Assembly: GCF_011170125.1 (NCBI RefSeq)
Contig: NZ_BLLN01000003.1
Span: forward strand, 1,808,501 to 1,872,500
DNA length: 64,000 nucleotides
Source of the DNA: Streptomyces diastaticus subsp. diastaticus
Lineage (GTDB): Bacteria; Actinomycetota; Actinomycetes; Streptomycetales; Streptomycetaceae
Reading direction: 5' to 3'
In this document: in pieces, positions 43,764 to 52,404 of the stretch
Position numbering within the stretch: the stretch's first letter is position 1
Layout: each line of letters opens with the position of its first letter
The notes under the pieces: generated by a model
Database searches by the model: none
What the model was told of the DNA's origin: nothing
What the model saw: only the letters and a program-made list of their open reading frames with translations
Program-made: the position numbers and the translations under genes

Positions 43764-44204
43764 GTGCGCCGAGCACGTACGACCGAGCGGTCGACGAGTT
43801 CCTTCCTGCTGCTGTTGGCCGCGCTGCTCTTCGCCCAGCTCTGCGTCCAGGGACACACCGGTCTGCAAGGCGGTTCTGGCCAGCCGGCTGCCCGCGGGCC
43901 GGTGACGGGGGTCCCGGTGTCCGCGCCGGCCGGGAGCCCGGCGTCCGCCCCGCAAGACGCCTCCGCTCCCGCGGCCGGCGAGCCCGACACGGACTCGACC
44001 GAGGTCTCGCACGGCAAGGGCGGCACCTGCCCTGAGCGTCAGGCCCCGGAGCAGCCGACCAGCCCACACCTGGCCGCACCCGCGGCGGCGGAGTTGCCCT
44101 CCGTGGGCGTCGCCCCCGCTTCCTCCGCCGCACGGTGGCCCGCGCACCGCGAGGACTCGTCCGGCAAGGCGCCACCGGCGCACGTCTGCGTGCTGAGGAT
44201 CTAG
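43764..44204 (+). CDS. Small hypothetical protein with one membrane segment
   Basis: This 146-residue protein of unknown function has a hydrophobic N-terminal segment (SFLLLLAALLFAQLCVQ, residues about 12-28), then a Pro/Ala/Ser-rich, probably extracytoplasmic tail. AAAGGAGGAGC just before GTG 43764 is an excellent ribosome site and decides the start. It is the first of four same-strand genes leading to a DsbA-like and a CcdA-like protein, so a link to extracytoplasmic thiol or metal chemistry is possible but not shown. Confidence 0.6.
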   Translation: MRRARTTERSTSSFLLLLAALLFAQLCVQGHTGLQGGSGQPAARGPVTGVPVSAPAGSPASAPQDASAPAAGEPDTDSTEVSHGKGGTCPERQAPEQPTSPHLAAPAAAELPSVGVAPASSAARWPAHREDSSGKAPPAHVCVLRI

Positions 44205-44310
44205 ACCGGCCCAGGCCGCTCCCCACCTCGTCCCGAGCCTCGTCAGGGCTCCGGAGGCGCGGGAGCGGCTTCGCGTGTCCGTGTCCCTCCTCAGCAACGG
44301 AGACTCTCCC

Positions 44311-44835
44311 ATGGGCTCGTCGCCCACCTCTTCCGCGTCTGCCTCCTCCGTCGTGCGCAGCAACCGCTCCCCACGGGCCGCCTTCAGCGCGCTGCGCCTC
44401 TGGGGCTTCCGCCAGTGGACGGCCGTGGCTGCCTCCGCCGTCGCCACGGCGCTGATCGTCGGAGTGCCGACCGCCGTCGTCCCCACCCCGTTCTTCGGCC
44501 GGGAGATCCCGGTCCAGTGGTGGAACTACCCGGCCCTCGCACTGACCGCGCTGCTCTCGGGGCTGGTCCTCGGCACGTATCTGCGCCCCGGCCCGTCGAG
44601 CGCCACCCCTGCCCCCGGTGGCCGGCTCGGCTCGGTCGGCGGCGTGCTGTCCTTCTTCGCGGTGGGCTGCCCGGTCTGCAACAAGATCGTCCTGCTGCTG
44701 CTCGGTACCGGCGGCGCGCTCAGCTACTGGGCACCGCTTCAGCCACTGCTCGCCCTCGCCTCGGTGGGGCTGCTCGCGGAGGCGGCCCTGCGCCGACTGG
44801 GCGGCCAGGCCGCCTGCCCCGCGCCCAGCGCCTGA
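44311..44835 (+). CDS. Four-TM membrane protein with a Cys-Pro-x-Cys motif
   Basis: The protein has 174 residues and about four membrane helices (ATALIVGVPTAVVPT, NYPALALTALLSGLVLG, SVGGVLSFFAVGCPVCNKIVLLLLG, LQPLLALASVGLLAEAAL). The GCPVCNK motif in the third helix suggests a redox-active or metal-binding thiol pair. GGAG 8 bp before ATG 44311 decides the start. It precedes a DsbA-like thioredoxin and a CcdA-like thiol transporter, so it probably acts in the same thiol pathway. The exact family is not known to me. Confidence 0.75.
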   Translation: MGSSPTSSASASSVVRSNRSPRAAFSALRLWGFRQWTAVAASAVATALIVGVPTAVVPTPFFGREIPVQWWNYPALALTALLSGLVLGTYLRPGPSSATPAPGGRLGSVGGVLSFFAVGCPVCNKIVLLLLGTGGALSYWAPLQPLLALASVGLLAEAALRRLGGQAACPAPSA

Positions 44836-44847
44836 CGTCTCCCGCCC

Positions 44848-44870
44848 GGCCCGCCCGCGACGGGCGGGCC
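44848..44870. terminator. 10-bp hairpin upstream of the DsbA-like gene
   Basis: GGCCCGCCCG pairs perfectly with CGGGCGGGCC across CGA. It lies 12 bp after the preceding stop and 40 bp before the next start. It may be a partial terminator, tuning expression between the two genes. Confidence 0.5.
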
Positions 44871-44910
44871 CCGGCCCACCCTTCACCCTGCTCACAGGAG
44901 CGTGTTCCTC

Positions 44911-45696
44911 ATGCCCGAGAAGTCCCCTTCCTCTTCCCCCTCCGCCTCCCGGACGCCGCGCGCGCGGGCCCGTCGCAGGCGCACCGTGGGGGCCGCCGGC
45001 GTACTGGTCGCCGCCACCGCCACAGCGGTGTTCGTCGTCACGTCCGGTTCCGGCGACTCCGCCTCACGCCCCGCCCCCGCCCCTTCCGAGGCCGCGGCGG
45101 AGCAGACGCCCGGGGACTCCGTTCCGGCCGGTCCCGACCTGGCACGCCGCGACGCCGACGACGCCCTGGCCGTCGGCCCCGCCGACGCACCCGTGGTGAT
45201 GATCGAGTACTCCGACTTCCAGTGCCCGTTCTGCGGGCGCTTCGCCCGCGACACCAAGCAGGAACTCCTGCGCACACACGTGGAGAAGGGATCGCTGCGC
45301 ATCGAGTGGCGCAACTTCCCCATCTTCGGCGAGGAGTCCGAAGCCGCGGCTCGCGCCGCCTGGGCCGCGGGCCGGCAAGGGGTGTTCTGGGAGTTCCACG
45401 ACCGCCTCTACGCCGAACCGCGCGAGCGCAACAGCGGCGAGTTCACGACGACCAAACTCGTCGCCCACGCGAAGGCGGCCAAGGTGGCGGACCTCGACCG
45501 GTTCCGCGAGGACATGGAATCGGACCAGGCGCACCAGGCCGTGGAACGCGACCTCGAGGAGGGGTACGCGCTGGGTGTCACCAGTACCCCCGCCTTCCTC
45601 GTGAACGGCACACCCCTGCTCGGAGCCCAACCGACCGAAACCTTCGACCAGGCCGTCCGTGACGCCCTCACCCGGAGCGAAGGCGGGACGAAGTGA
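44911..45696 (+). CDS. DsbA-like secreted/membrane-anchored thioredoxin-fold protein
   Basis: This 261-residue protein starts with a basic segment and a membrane anchor (VGAAGVLVAATATAVFVV, about residues 26-43). A Pro/Ala linker follows, then a thioredoxin fold with YSDFQCPFCGRFARDT holding the CPFC active site near residue 112. A long helical insertion and VTSTPAFLVNGTPL with the cis-Pro are also visible. It is a DsbA/DSBA-like oxidoreductase acting outside the membrane. AGGAG 10 bp before ATG 44911 supports this start; GTG 44902 is too close. It overlaps the CcdA-like gene as GTGA. Confidence 0.88.
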   Translation: MPEKSPSSSPSASRTPRARARRRRTVGAAGVLVAATATAVFVVTSGSGDSASRPAPAPSEAAAEQTPGDSVPAGPDLARRDADDALAVGPADAPVVMIEYSDFQCPFCGRFARDTKQELLRTHVEKGSLRIEWRNFPIFGEESEAAARAAWAAGRQGVFWEFHDRLYAEPRERNSGEFTTTKLVAHAKAAKVADLDRFREDMESDQAHQAVERDLEEGYALGVTSTPAFLVNGTPLLGAQPTETFDQAVRDALTRSEGGTK

Positions 45697-46529
45697 GCGA
45701 CGCCGGTGTCCTCCTCGCCTTCCTCGGCGGGCTCCTCGCCCTGCTCAGCCCGTGCAGCGCGCTCCTCCTGCCCGCCTTCTTCGCCTACTCCTTCACCAAC
45801 AGGACGAGGCTGCTCCGCCACACCGCCGCCTTCTACGGCGGGCTGTGCCTGACCCTGGTCCCGCTCGGCGCGGCGGGGGCTCTTGCCAGCCGCCTGTTCA
45901 TCGGTCACCGCGACACCCTGGTCCTCGTCGGCGGCTGGACCATGATCGTCCTCGGGGTGCTGCAACTCCTGGGGCTCGGCTTCGGCTCCCGACGCCTCCA
46001 GCAGCGAGCCGGCGCCCCCAGTGGCTCGACACCCTCCACCATCGCGCTGGGAGCGGTGTACGGGCTCGCCGGATTCTGCGCGGGCCCCATCCTGGGCAGC
46101 ATCCTCACCGTCGCCGCGCTCGGCGGCAGCCCCCTGCGCGGTGGCTTCCTGCTGGCGGTGTACGCCCTCGGCATGGCCGCGCCCCTGTTCGTCCTGGCCC
46201 TGCTCTGGGACCGCTGGCAACTGGGCCGGCGTGCCTGGCTGCGCGGACGGGGCTTCCGGCTCGGCCGCCTGCACCTGCACAGCACCTCGGTGATCGGCGG
46301 TCTGCTCTTCATCACCCTCGGAGCGGTCTTCCTTCTCTTCGACGGGTCGGCGGCGCTCCCGTCGCTGCTGGACGTGGACACCGAGTACGCGTGGGAGCAG
46401 CGGGCCACCGCCCTCGCCGCCGCCGTCCCGGGCAACCTCGTTCTGGCCACGCTGGCCGTCACGGTGGCGGTGGCAGCGAGCGTCGTACTGGTCAGGAACG
46501 TCCGCGCGAGCAGCCGCGACCGGAGCTGA
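45693..46529 (+). CDS. CcdA/DsbD-type thiol:disulphide transporter
   Basis: This polytopic protein has 278 residues and six to seven helices. LLALLSPCSALLLPAFFAYS in TM1 and LAGFCAGPILGSIL in the fourth segment hold the Cys pair that carries reducing equivalents across the membrane in the CcdA family. It probably exchanges electrons with the preceding DsbA-like protein or with GCPVCNK of the upstream membrane protein. The GTG start overlaps the previous stop. Confidence 0.85.
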   Translation: MSDAGVLLAFLGGLLALLSPCSALLLPAFFAYSFTNRTRLLRHTAAFYGGLCLTLVPLGAAGALASRLFIGHRDTLVLVGGWTMIVLGVLQLLGLGFGSRRLQQRAGAPSGSTPSTIALGAVYGLAGFCAGPILGSILTVAALGGSPLRGGFLLAVYALGMAAPLFVLALLWDRWQLGRRAWLRGRGFRLGRLHLHSTSVIGGLLFITLGAVFLLFDGSAALPSLLDVDTEYAWEQRATALAAAVPGNLVLATLAVTVAVAASVVLVRNVRASSRDRS

Positions 46530-46639
46530 ACCGGCTTTCGGCCCGCGCCCGCCGAGCAGCCCAGCCGTCAGCACGAGCCCGCACGGCGGCCGGTCCAGTT
46601 CGGTGGGCGAGCCCGCGCCCGCAGCCCGCCGGCCCCGTG

Positions 46640-47074
46640 TCATCCGGGCTCGCCCGGGAGGAGGCCGACGAGGCGGTCGAGCTGGGCCGGGTCGCCGAGA
46701 GCGGAGCCCAGGGCCACCACGCGGGCACCCGCTTCGAGGAACGCCGAGGCGTTCCGGAGGTCCAGGCCACCGGTGGCGACGACGCGCAGGCGGGGGAAGG
46801 GCGCCCGCACCGCACGTATCCAGGAAGGTCCGAGCGAGGACGCAGGGAACGCCTTGACCCAGTGGAGACCGCGCCTGCGCGCCCTGCCCACCTCGGTGGG
46901 AGTGGAGACGCCCGGCAGGTGGGGGAGGCCGGCTTGGAGGCGGGCGTCGAGGGGCGGCACGGTGACGGACGGCGGGAGTGGGGACGTGGAGAGGGGTGGC
47001 GGCGGCCGAGAACGGTCCGGAATCCTCACGCGTCCCGCGGCCACGGCCGGAACGGGTGCCCGTGGAGCCGTCAA
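46640..47074 (-). pseudogene. eda: Remnant of KDPG/KHG aldolase (eda), N-terminal part lost
   Basis: The C-terminal ~100 residues of this frame match the second half of 2-dehydro-3-deoxyphosphogluconate aldolase. LPGVSTPTEVGRA, LHWVKAFPASSLG with the Schiff-base Lys, FPRLRVVATGGLDLRNASAFL and RVVALGSAL are visible. The first half of the barrel, including its catalytic Glu, is absent, replaced by ~40 Pro/Ser/Arg-rich residues. A complete enzyme has about 205-215 residues. It is not adjacent to other sugar-acid genes, so it is probably a decayed leftover of a rearrangement. Confidence 0.6.
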
Positions 47075-47167
47075 CCTTCGCAGGCGTCACGCGGTCTTGT
47101 CCGACGACGTTCACCACGAGGCTGCCGGCGCGTCCGCGTCGGCGGGTGGAGAGAGGATGAGGCGGAG

Positions 47168-47548
47168 ATGGCGGATCTGCGAGCCATGGCGACCTGGGTC
47201 GACGTGCGGGAGGGGCGGCCGGAGATCGGGATGCCGGTCGCGGTGGCGATCACCGGGCGGTACCCGGCAGAGGACGACGACGGCGACAGGGCGTCCGGTG
47301 AAGCCTTCTGGCTGGTGCGGACGATGTACTACACCGACTGGTTCCGGACGGAGGACGGCGTCACCCACCACGACTGCTTCGTCGACTCCGACGAGGTCAT
47401 CCGCTTCCCTTACGACCCGGAGAGCGATGACAGCGTGACGCACTGGGCGGAGCTGCCCACCCTGCCCGGGACGAAGACGCACTTCCTCGGCGGGGACGAC
47501 GTGGCGCCGGCACTGCGCCATGCCTGGGAGGTGCCCGCCGGTGCCTGA
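47168..47548 (+). CDS. Conserved actinobacterial hypothetical protein
   Basis: This soluble 126-residue protein is rich in acidic and aromatic residues. Its central segment AFWLVRTMYYTDWFRTEDGVTHHDCFVDSDEVIRFPYD and the end VTHWAELPTLPGTKTHFLG look well constrained, like a small conserved family I have seen in Streptomyces genomes without known function. ATG 47168 has GAGG a few bases upstream. The neighbours (a decayed aldolase, then the homogentisate operon) give no clue to its role. Confidence 0.65.
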   Translation: MADLRAMATWVDVREGRPEIGMPVAVAITGRYPAEDDDGDRASGEAFWLVRTMYYTDWFRTEDGVTHHDCFVDSDEVIRFPYDPESDDSVTHWAELPTLPGTKTHFLGGDDVAPALRHAWEVPAGA

Positions 47549-47734
47549 ACCAGGCTGCCGGACGGCCGCAGGCGCGGCCCGCCGGCAGGCGGGAGAGCCG
47601 GCACTTCTCCCGACCGCGGGACCGTCAGCTCGACGGCCCCGCAGTCTCCCTTCCCGGGCCGGGCCGGGCCCGGCTCCGCCGCCGTGCGGCGGACCTCGCG
47701 GTGTCCGGCGAGCGCCGCCGGGTGGCGAACCGCG

Positions 47735-48367
47735 TCACCCGCAGATGATCTCCGGCTGAGTCCTGGCCCGGACGTCCTCGACGGTGACGTCCGGCGCGAG
47801 TTCGGCCAGGCGCAGGCCCTCGGTGGTGATGTCCAGGACGCACAGGTCGGTGATGATCCGCTGGACGACCCTCTTGCCGGTGAGGGGCAGGGAACACTCC
47901 TCGACGATCTTGAAGTTCCCGTCCCGGGCCACGTGCTCCATGAGGACGACGACCCTCCTGGCGCCGTGCACCAGGTCCATCGCCCCGCCCATCCCCTTGA
48001 CCATCTTGCCGGGAATCATCCAGTTCGCGATGTCCCCCCGCGCCGACACCTGCATGGCGCCCAGTATCGCGGCGTCGATCTTGCCGCCCCGGATCATGCC
48101 GAAGCTGGTCGCGGAGTCGAAGAAGGAGGCACCGGGGCGGACGGTGACGGTTTCCTTGCCGGCGTTGATCAGGTCGGGGTCGACCTGTTCCTCGGCCGGG
48201 TAGGGGCCGGTGCCGAGGATGCCGTTCTCGGACTGGAGCACCAGTTCCACGTCCGCCGGGATGTGGTTGGGCACCAGCGTCGGCAGACCGATCCCGAGGT
48301 TGACGTAGTCCCCGTCCGACAGCTCCGCCGCCGCACGGGCCGCCATCTGGTCGCGGGTCCAGCTCAT
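47735..48367 (-). CDS. 3-oxoacid CoA-transferase subunit B
   Basis: This 210-residue beta subunit of a family I CoA transferase has [14 protein letters not shown] and [11 protein letters not shown], where the Glu of SENG forms the covalent CoA thioester. The rest follows the ScoB/PcaJ pattern. In this operon it most likely activates acetoacetate released by fumarylacetoacetase, using succinyl-CoA. A 3-oxoadipate role (PcaIJ) cannot be excluded by sequence reading. It overlaps subunit A by 4 bp and ends the operon. Confidence 0.88.
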   Translation of the reverse strand: MSWTRDQMAARAAAELSDGDYVNLGIGLPTLVPNHIPADVELVLQSENGILGTGPYPAEEQVDPDLINAGKETVTVRPGASFFDSATSFGMIRGGKIDAAILGAMQVSARGDIANWMIPGKMVKGMGGAMDLVHGARRVVVLMEHVARDGNFKIVEECSLPLTGKRVVQRIITDLCVLDITTEGLRLAELAPDVTVEDVRARTQPEIICG

Positions 48368-49116
48368 CGCACCGTCCTCTTCTCGATCCGCTTGTCGGCG
48401 GCCTGTCCGGGCGTCAGCGCGACGACACGGTGGACGTAGACGCCGGGCAGGTGCACGTGGTCGGGGTCGAGTTCGCCGGGCTCGACCAGCTCCTCCACCT
48501 CCGCGACGCAGATGCGGCCCGCCATGGCGGCCAGGGGGTTGAAGTTGCGGGCGGCCTTGTCGAAGACCAGGTTGCCGTGCCGGTCGCCACGGGCGGCGCG
48601 CACCAGGGCGACGTCCGCCACGATGGCGTGCTCCAGCACGTAGGCTCGGCCGTCGAACTCCTGGGTCTGCTTGGCCGGTGAGGCGATCTCGACGCCGCCC
48701 GCGCTGTCGTACTTCCAGGGCAGGCCGCCCTCGGCCACCTGGGTGCCGACACCGGTGGCGGTGAAGAACGCCGGGATGCCGGAGCCGCCGGCCCGCAGCC
48801 GTTCGGCCAGCGTGCCCTGGGGCGCCAGCTCGACCTCCAGTTCACCGGCGAGGTACTGCCGGGCGAACTCCTTGTTCTCTCCCACGTAGGAGGCGACGAT
48901 GCGGCGGATGCGGCCCGCGCCGAGCAGGAGCCCGAGTCCCCAGTCGTCGACACCGGCGTTGTTGGAGACGATCTGGAGCCGGTCGGCGCCCGACCGGAGA
49001 ACGGCGTCGATCAGCACCGCCGGGATGCCGCACAGGCCGAAGCCGCCCACCGCCAGTGTCGCGCCGGAGCCGACGTCCGCTACCGCCTCGACGGCGGAGG
49101 GAACCACCTTGTCCAT
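48364..49116 (-). CDS. 3-oxoacid CoA-transferase subunit A
   Basis: This 250-residue alpha subunit carries the family I signature [15 protein letters not shown] and [15 protein letters not shown], as in ScoA/PcaI. It pairs with subunit B to convert acetoacetate to acetoacetyl-CoA in the last step of tyrosine breakdown. The start codon overlaps the fumarylacetoacetase end, showing one transcription unit hmgA - unknown - fah - A - B. Confidence 0.88.
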   Translation of the reverse strand: MDKVVPSAVEAVADVGSGATLAVGGFGLCGIPAVLIDAVLRSGADRLQIVSNNAGVDDWGLGLLLGAGRIRRIVASYVGENKEFARQYLAGELEVELAPQGTLAERLRAGGSGIPAFFTATGVGTQVAEGGLPWKYDSAGGVEIASPAKQTQEFDGRAYVLEHAIVADVALVRAARGDRHGNLVFDKAARNFNPLAAMAGRICVAEVEELVEPGELDPDHVHLPGVYVHRVVALTPGQAADKRIEKRTVR

Positions 49117-50321
49117 CAGACCTCCCGGCCTTGTCGCGCGGCGACGACGCGTCCGCGCGCCTCACCGAAGCCGATGCGGGCGCCGCCCGCTCCGGGGGCG
49201 GTGGCGCGCAGCACCACCTCGTCCCCGTCCTCCAGGAACGTCCGCTGCTGCCCGGCCACCGTCACCGGTTCCGCGCCGCCCCAGGTCAGCTCGATGAAGG
49301 CACCGCGCTGCTCCTTGGCCGGTCCCGAGACGGTGCCCGAGGCGAACAGGTCGCCGGTGCGGGTGGGCGCTCCGTTGACCGTGAGATGGGCCAGCATCTG
49401 CGCCGGCGACCAGTACATGGCGGCGTACGGCGGCCGGGAGACCACCTGGCCGTTCCACTCGACCTCCAGGTCGATGTCCAGGCCCCAGGGCTCGTCGAGC
49501 GCGAGGTAGGGGAGGACCTCGGGTTCCTGGACCGGGGTGCGCACCTTGGCCTCCGTCAGGGCCAGCAGCGGCACGACCCAGGGGGAGACGGTCGAGGCGA
49601 ACGACTTGCCGAGGTTGGGGCCGAGCGGCACGTACTCCCAGGCCTGGATGTCCCGGGCGGACCAGTCGTTGAAGAGGACGACGCCGAAGAGGTGCTGCTC
49701 CGCCCGCCCGGCCGCGACGGGCTCACCGAGCGTGTTGCCGGTGCCCACCACGAAGCCGAGTTCGGCCTCGATGTCGAGGCGTACCGACGGTCCGAAGACG
49801 GGCGCCGGGTCGTTCGGGCCCTTGCGCTGCCCGCAGGGGCGGATGATGTCGGTCCCGGAGACCACGACCGAGGCGGACCGGCCGTGGTAGCCGACCGGGA
49901 GGTGCTTCCAGTTCGGCATGAGCGGGTCGGGGTTGTCCGGGCGGAACAGCCGTCCGAGGTTCGCGGCGTGGTGCTCCGAAGCGTAGAAGTCGACGTAGTC
50001 GGCCACCTCGAACGGCAGATGGAGGGTCACGTCGGCGGCGGAGTGCACCGCTTGCCGGGGCACGTCCCCGTTGAGCGCGGCGGCGATGGCGGCCCGCACC
50101 TGGACCCAGCGGTCATGGCCCTGGGCCATGAACGGATTGAGTGACGGGCCCGCGAACACCTCGTCGCCGAGGAGTGTCGCGAGGTCGACGACGTGCTCGC
50201 CGTAACGGGTGCCGACGCGGGGGTCGCGGCCGGGCAGCGAGTACACCCCGTAGGGCAGGTTGTGGATGCCGAACGGGTCGTCCCGGGGCACGTCGAGGCG
50301 GACGGTGGTGGATGCGGTCAC
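49116..50321 (-). CDS. fahA: Fumarylacetoacetase
   Basis: This 401-residue enzyme hydrolyses fumarylacetoacetate to fumarate and acetoacetate. The N-terminal small domain (FGIHNLPYGVYSLPG) is followed by the FAH fold with YASEHHAANLGRLFRP, DIEAELGFVVG (metal-binding Glu pair) and VLFNDWSARDIQAWEYVPLG (metal Asp and catalytic region). Length and motifs fit a complete enzyme. The GTG start overlaps the upstream unknown gene by 4 bp. Confidence 0.93.
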   Translation of the reverse strand: MTASTTVRLDVPRDDPFGIHNLPYGVYSLPGRDPRVGTRYGEHVVDLATLLGDEVFAGPSLNPFMAQGHDRWVQVRAAIAAALNGDVPRQAVHSAADVTLHLPFEVADYVDFYASEHHAANLGRLFRPDNPDPLMPNWKHLPVGYHGRSASVVVSGTDIIRPCGQRKGPNDPAPVFGPSVRLDIEAELGFVVGTGNTLGEPVAAGRAEQHLFGVVLFNDWSARDIQAWEYVPLGPNLGKSFASTVSPWVVPLLALTEAKVRTPVQEPEVLPYLALDEPWGLDIDLEVEWNGQVVSRPPYAAMYWSPAQMLAHLTVNGAPTRTGDLFASGTVSGPAKEQRGAFIELTWGGAEPVTVAGQQRTFLEDGDEVVLRATAPGAGGARIGFGEARGRVVAARQGREV

Positions 50322-51205
50322 AGGAGGTCCTTGGTCAGGTCCGGGCCGAGCAGGTCGAGAGCCGCCAGCTCACTGACCGGCCCGGTGAGGGAACAGGTGC
50401 CGAAAGAGCGGAAGGTCTTCCGGACTTCCGGGGACAGGGCGCCGACGAGCCCGGCGACCGTGGCGGCGTCGCGTTCGGCCAGGATCGCGACGATGTCCTC
50501 TTCGTCGGCGCCGTCGAGCGCGGCGCCGGTGGCCGCGAGCAGGTTGAGGTGCCCGTGCTGCTCGAAGAGGGTCCGCGGATCGGTGTTGCGCACCGCGTGA
50601 TGCAGCCCCGCGGTCGCCTTGAAGGGGACCTTCGCGCGTACCGCGAGGAGCACGGAGCGCGCGAGTTCCCTCTCGTCGGGATACAGCTCGGCCCGCACAC
50701 CGCCGGTGCGGAACTTCGCCAGGTAGGGGGAGGTGGCCAGCGAGGCGATCAGCTCGGCCCGGCGTTCGTCGCGCGGCACCTCCACGTACACGGTCACCCG
50801 GGCGTGGTCGGGCGCCTCCGCCAGGGTGGCGGTCAGCCGGGGCACGACCTCAGCCGCGGGCACGTCCTCGGGCACGGCGACCTCCAGGAAGCGCAGCCGG
50901 GCTGCCGGCAGGGCGCGGACGGAGGCCGGCGCCCGCGCGGCCTCCTCGGGCGAGGGCACCGTGACCGCGAGGTCCAGCGTCCCGGGGCCGTACCCGGCCG
51001 TCAGTGCCGCCAGTTCGGACAGCCGGGCCCGCGGCACCACGAGCGGTCCCACCAGCGGCGCGTGGGCGGCGGCGACGTGCCTCAGGTGCGCGGGCACCGC
51101 ATCGGCCAGCGGCATCTCACCGGGCGGGAACACCGCGGCGTCGTCGCAGAACGAGGCGAACAGGTCCGGCGGGACCCGGACGGCGCCGGGTGCGGCGCTG
51201 GTCAC
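50318..51205 (-). CDS. Unknown protein of the homogentisate operon
   Basis: I do not recognise this 295-residue protein. It is soluble, starts MTSAAPGAVRVPPDLFASFC with a following DDAAVFPPGEMPLADAV, and has a possible core VPFKATAGLHHAVRN. The alternating hydrophobic strands and helices (LRFLEVAVPE, RVTVYVEVP, AELIASLA) and the Lys in PFKATAG suggest an alpha/beta, maybe TIM-barrel-like, enzyme. It overlaps both hmgA and fahA by 4 bp, so it is made together with them. Because maleylacetoacetate isomerase is otherwise missing from the operon, an isomerase or accessory role is one idea, not evidence. Confidence 0.75.
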   Translation of the reverse strand: MTSAAPGAVRVPPDLFASFCDDAAVFPPGEMPLADAVPAHLRHVAAAHAPLVGPLVVPRARLSELAALTAGYGPGTLDLAVTVPSPEEAARAPASVRALPAARLRFLEVAVPEDVPAAEVVPRLTATLAEAPDHARVTVYVEVPRDERRAELIASLATSPYLAKFRTGGVRAELYPDERELARSVLLAVRAKVPFKATAGLHHAVRNTDPRTLFEQHGHLNLLAATGAALDGADEEDIVAILAERDAATVAGLVGALSPEVRKTFRSFGTCSLTGPVSELAALDLLGPDLTKDLL

Positions 51206-52404
51206 TTCCCGGCCTCCTTGCCGCCCTTGGCCCAGGAGTAGGCGTAGACACCGTCGTCGCAGGCGCGGGCCGCCTCACCGAGTTCCAGCGGGCGGAAGGT
51301 GTCCACCATGACGGCCAGCTCGTCGAAGAACTCCGCTCCGATGGCACGCTCGTAGGCCCCGGGCTGCGGCCCGTGCGGGTGGCCGCCGGGGTGCAGACTG
51401 ATCGAGCCCTGCCCGATCCCGGAACCCTTGCGGGCCTCGTAGTCACCGCCGCAGTAGAACATCACCTCGTCCGAGTCGACGTTCGAGTGGTAGTACGGCA
51501 CCGGGATGGCGAGGGGGTGGTAGTCGACCTTGCGCGGCACGAAGTTGCAGATGACGAAGTTGTGCCCCTCGAACACCTGGTGGGCCGGCGGCGGCTGGTG
51601 GACCCGGCCCGTCAGGGGCTCGAAGTCGCGGATGTTGAAGACGTACGGGTAGAGGCAGCCGTCCCAGCCGACCACGTCGAAGGGGTGGTGCGGCAGCGTG
51701 TGCACCGTGCCCGCGATCCCCCCGGGGCCGGTGCCGCGGTGCTTGATGTACACCTCGACGTCCTGCTCCGCCACGACCCTGAGGCCCTCGGGCCCGCGGA
51801 GGTCCCTCTCACAGAACGGGGCGTGCTCCAGGAGCTGCCCGAAGCGGGAGAGATAGCGCTTGGCGGGGGTGATGTGGGAGTTGGCCTCGATGGCGTACAC
51901 CCGGACCGGCCCGTCCGGGACGATCCGGTACGTCGTCGCGCGGGGGACGACGACGTAGTCGCCCTCGCCCACCGGCAGATCTCCGAAGACGGTCTCGACC
52001 CGAGCCGCGCCGGCCTCCACGTAGAGGCACTCGTCACCGATCGCGTTGCGGTAGTACGGGCTGGTCGTGTCGGCGACGACGTAGGAGAGCCGGACGTCGG
52101 CGTTGCCCAGCAGCAGCCTCCGGCCGGTCACCGCGTCGGTGCCCGCAGCGCCCTCGCCGAACAGGTCGTGTGTGGAGAGGTGGCGCGGAGTCAGCGGGTG
52201 GTTCGGGACGAGCGACTGGTCCGGCAGCTCCCAGACCCGGTACGCCGCGATCGAGGACGGGATGTTCACGTGGTAGAGCAGCGAGGAGTCGGAGGAGAAA
52301 CCCTCCTCGCCCATCAACTCCTCGAAGTACAGCGACCCGTCGGGGGCCCGGTGCTGGGTGTGGCGCTTGGGCGGGACGCTCCCCGCCACGCGGTAGTACG
52401 GCAT
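51202..52404 (-). CDS. hmgA: Homogentisate 1,2-dioxygenase
   Basis: This 400-residue cupin-type Fe(II) dioxygenase opens homogentisate to maleylacetoacetate. The conserved NFVPRKVDYHPLAIPVPYYH, NVDSDEVMFYCGGDYEARKG and SLHPGGHPHGPQPG segments carry the two His and one Glu iron ligands. It heads the operon and is divergent from an IclR regulator; the 445-bp gap holds palindromic sites. The ATG at 52404 begins PYYRVAGSVPPKRH, as in the family. Confidence 0.94.
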   Translation of the reverse strand: MPYYRVAGSVPPKRHTQHRAPDGSLYFEELMGEEGFSSDSSLLYHVNIPSSIAAYRVWELPDQSLVPNHPLTPRHLSTHDLFGEGAAGTDAVTGRRLLLGNADVRLSYVVADTTSPYYRNAIGDECLYVEAGAARVETVFGDLPVGEGDYVVVPRATTYRIVPDGPVRVYAIEANSHITPAKRYLSRFGQLLEHAPFCERDLRGPEGLRVVAEQDVEVYIKHRGTGPGGIAGTVHTLPHHPFDVVGWDGCLYPYVFNIRDFEPLTGRVHQPPPAHQVFEGHNFVICNFVPRKVDYHPLAIPVPYYHSNVDSDEVMFYCGGDYEARKGSGIGQGSISLHPGGHPHGPQPGAYERAIGAEFFDELAVMVDTFRPLELGEAARACDDGVYAYSWAKGGKEAGK

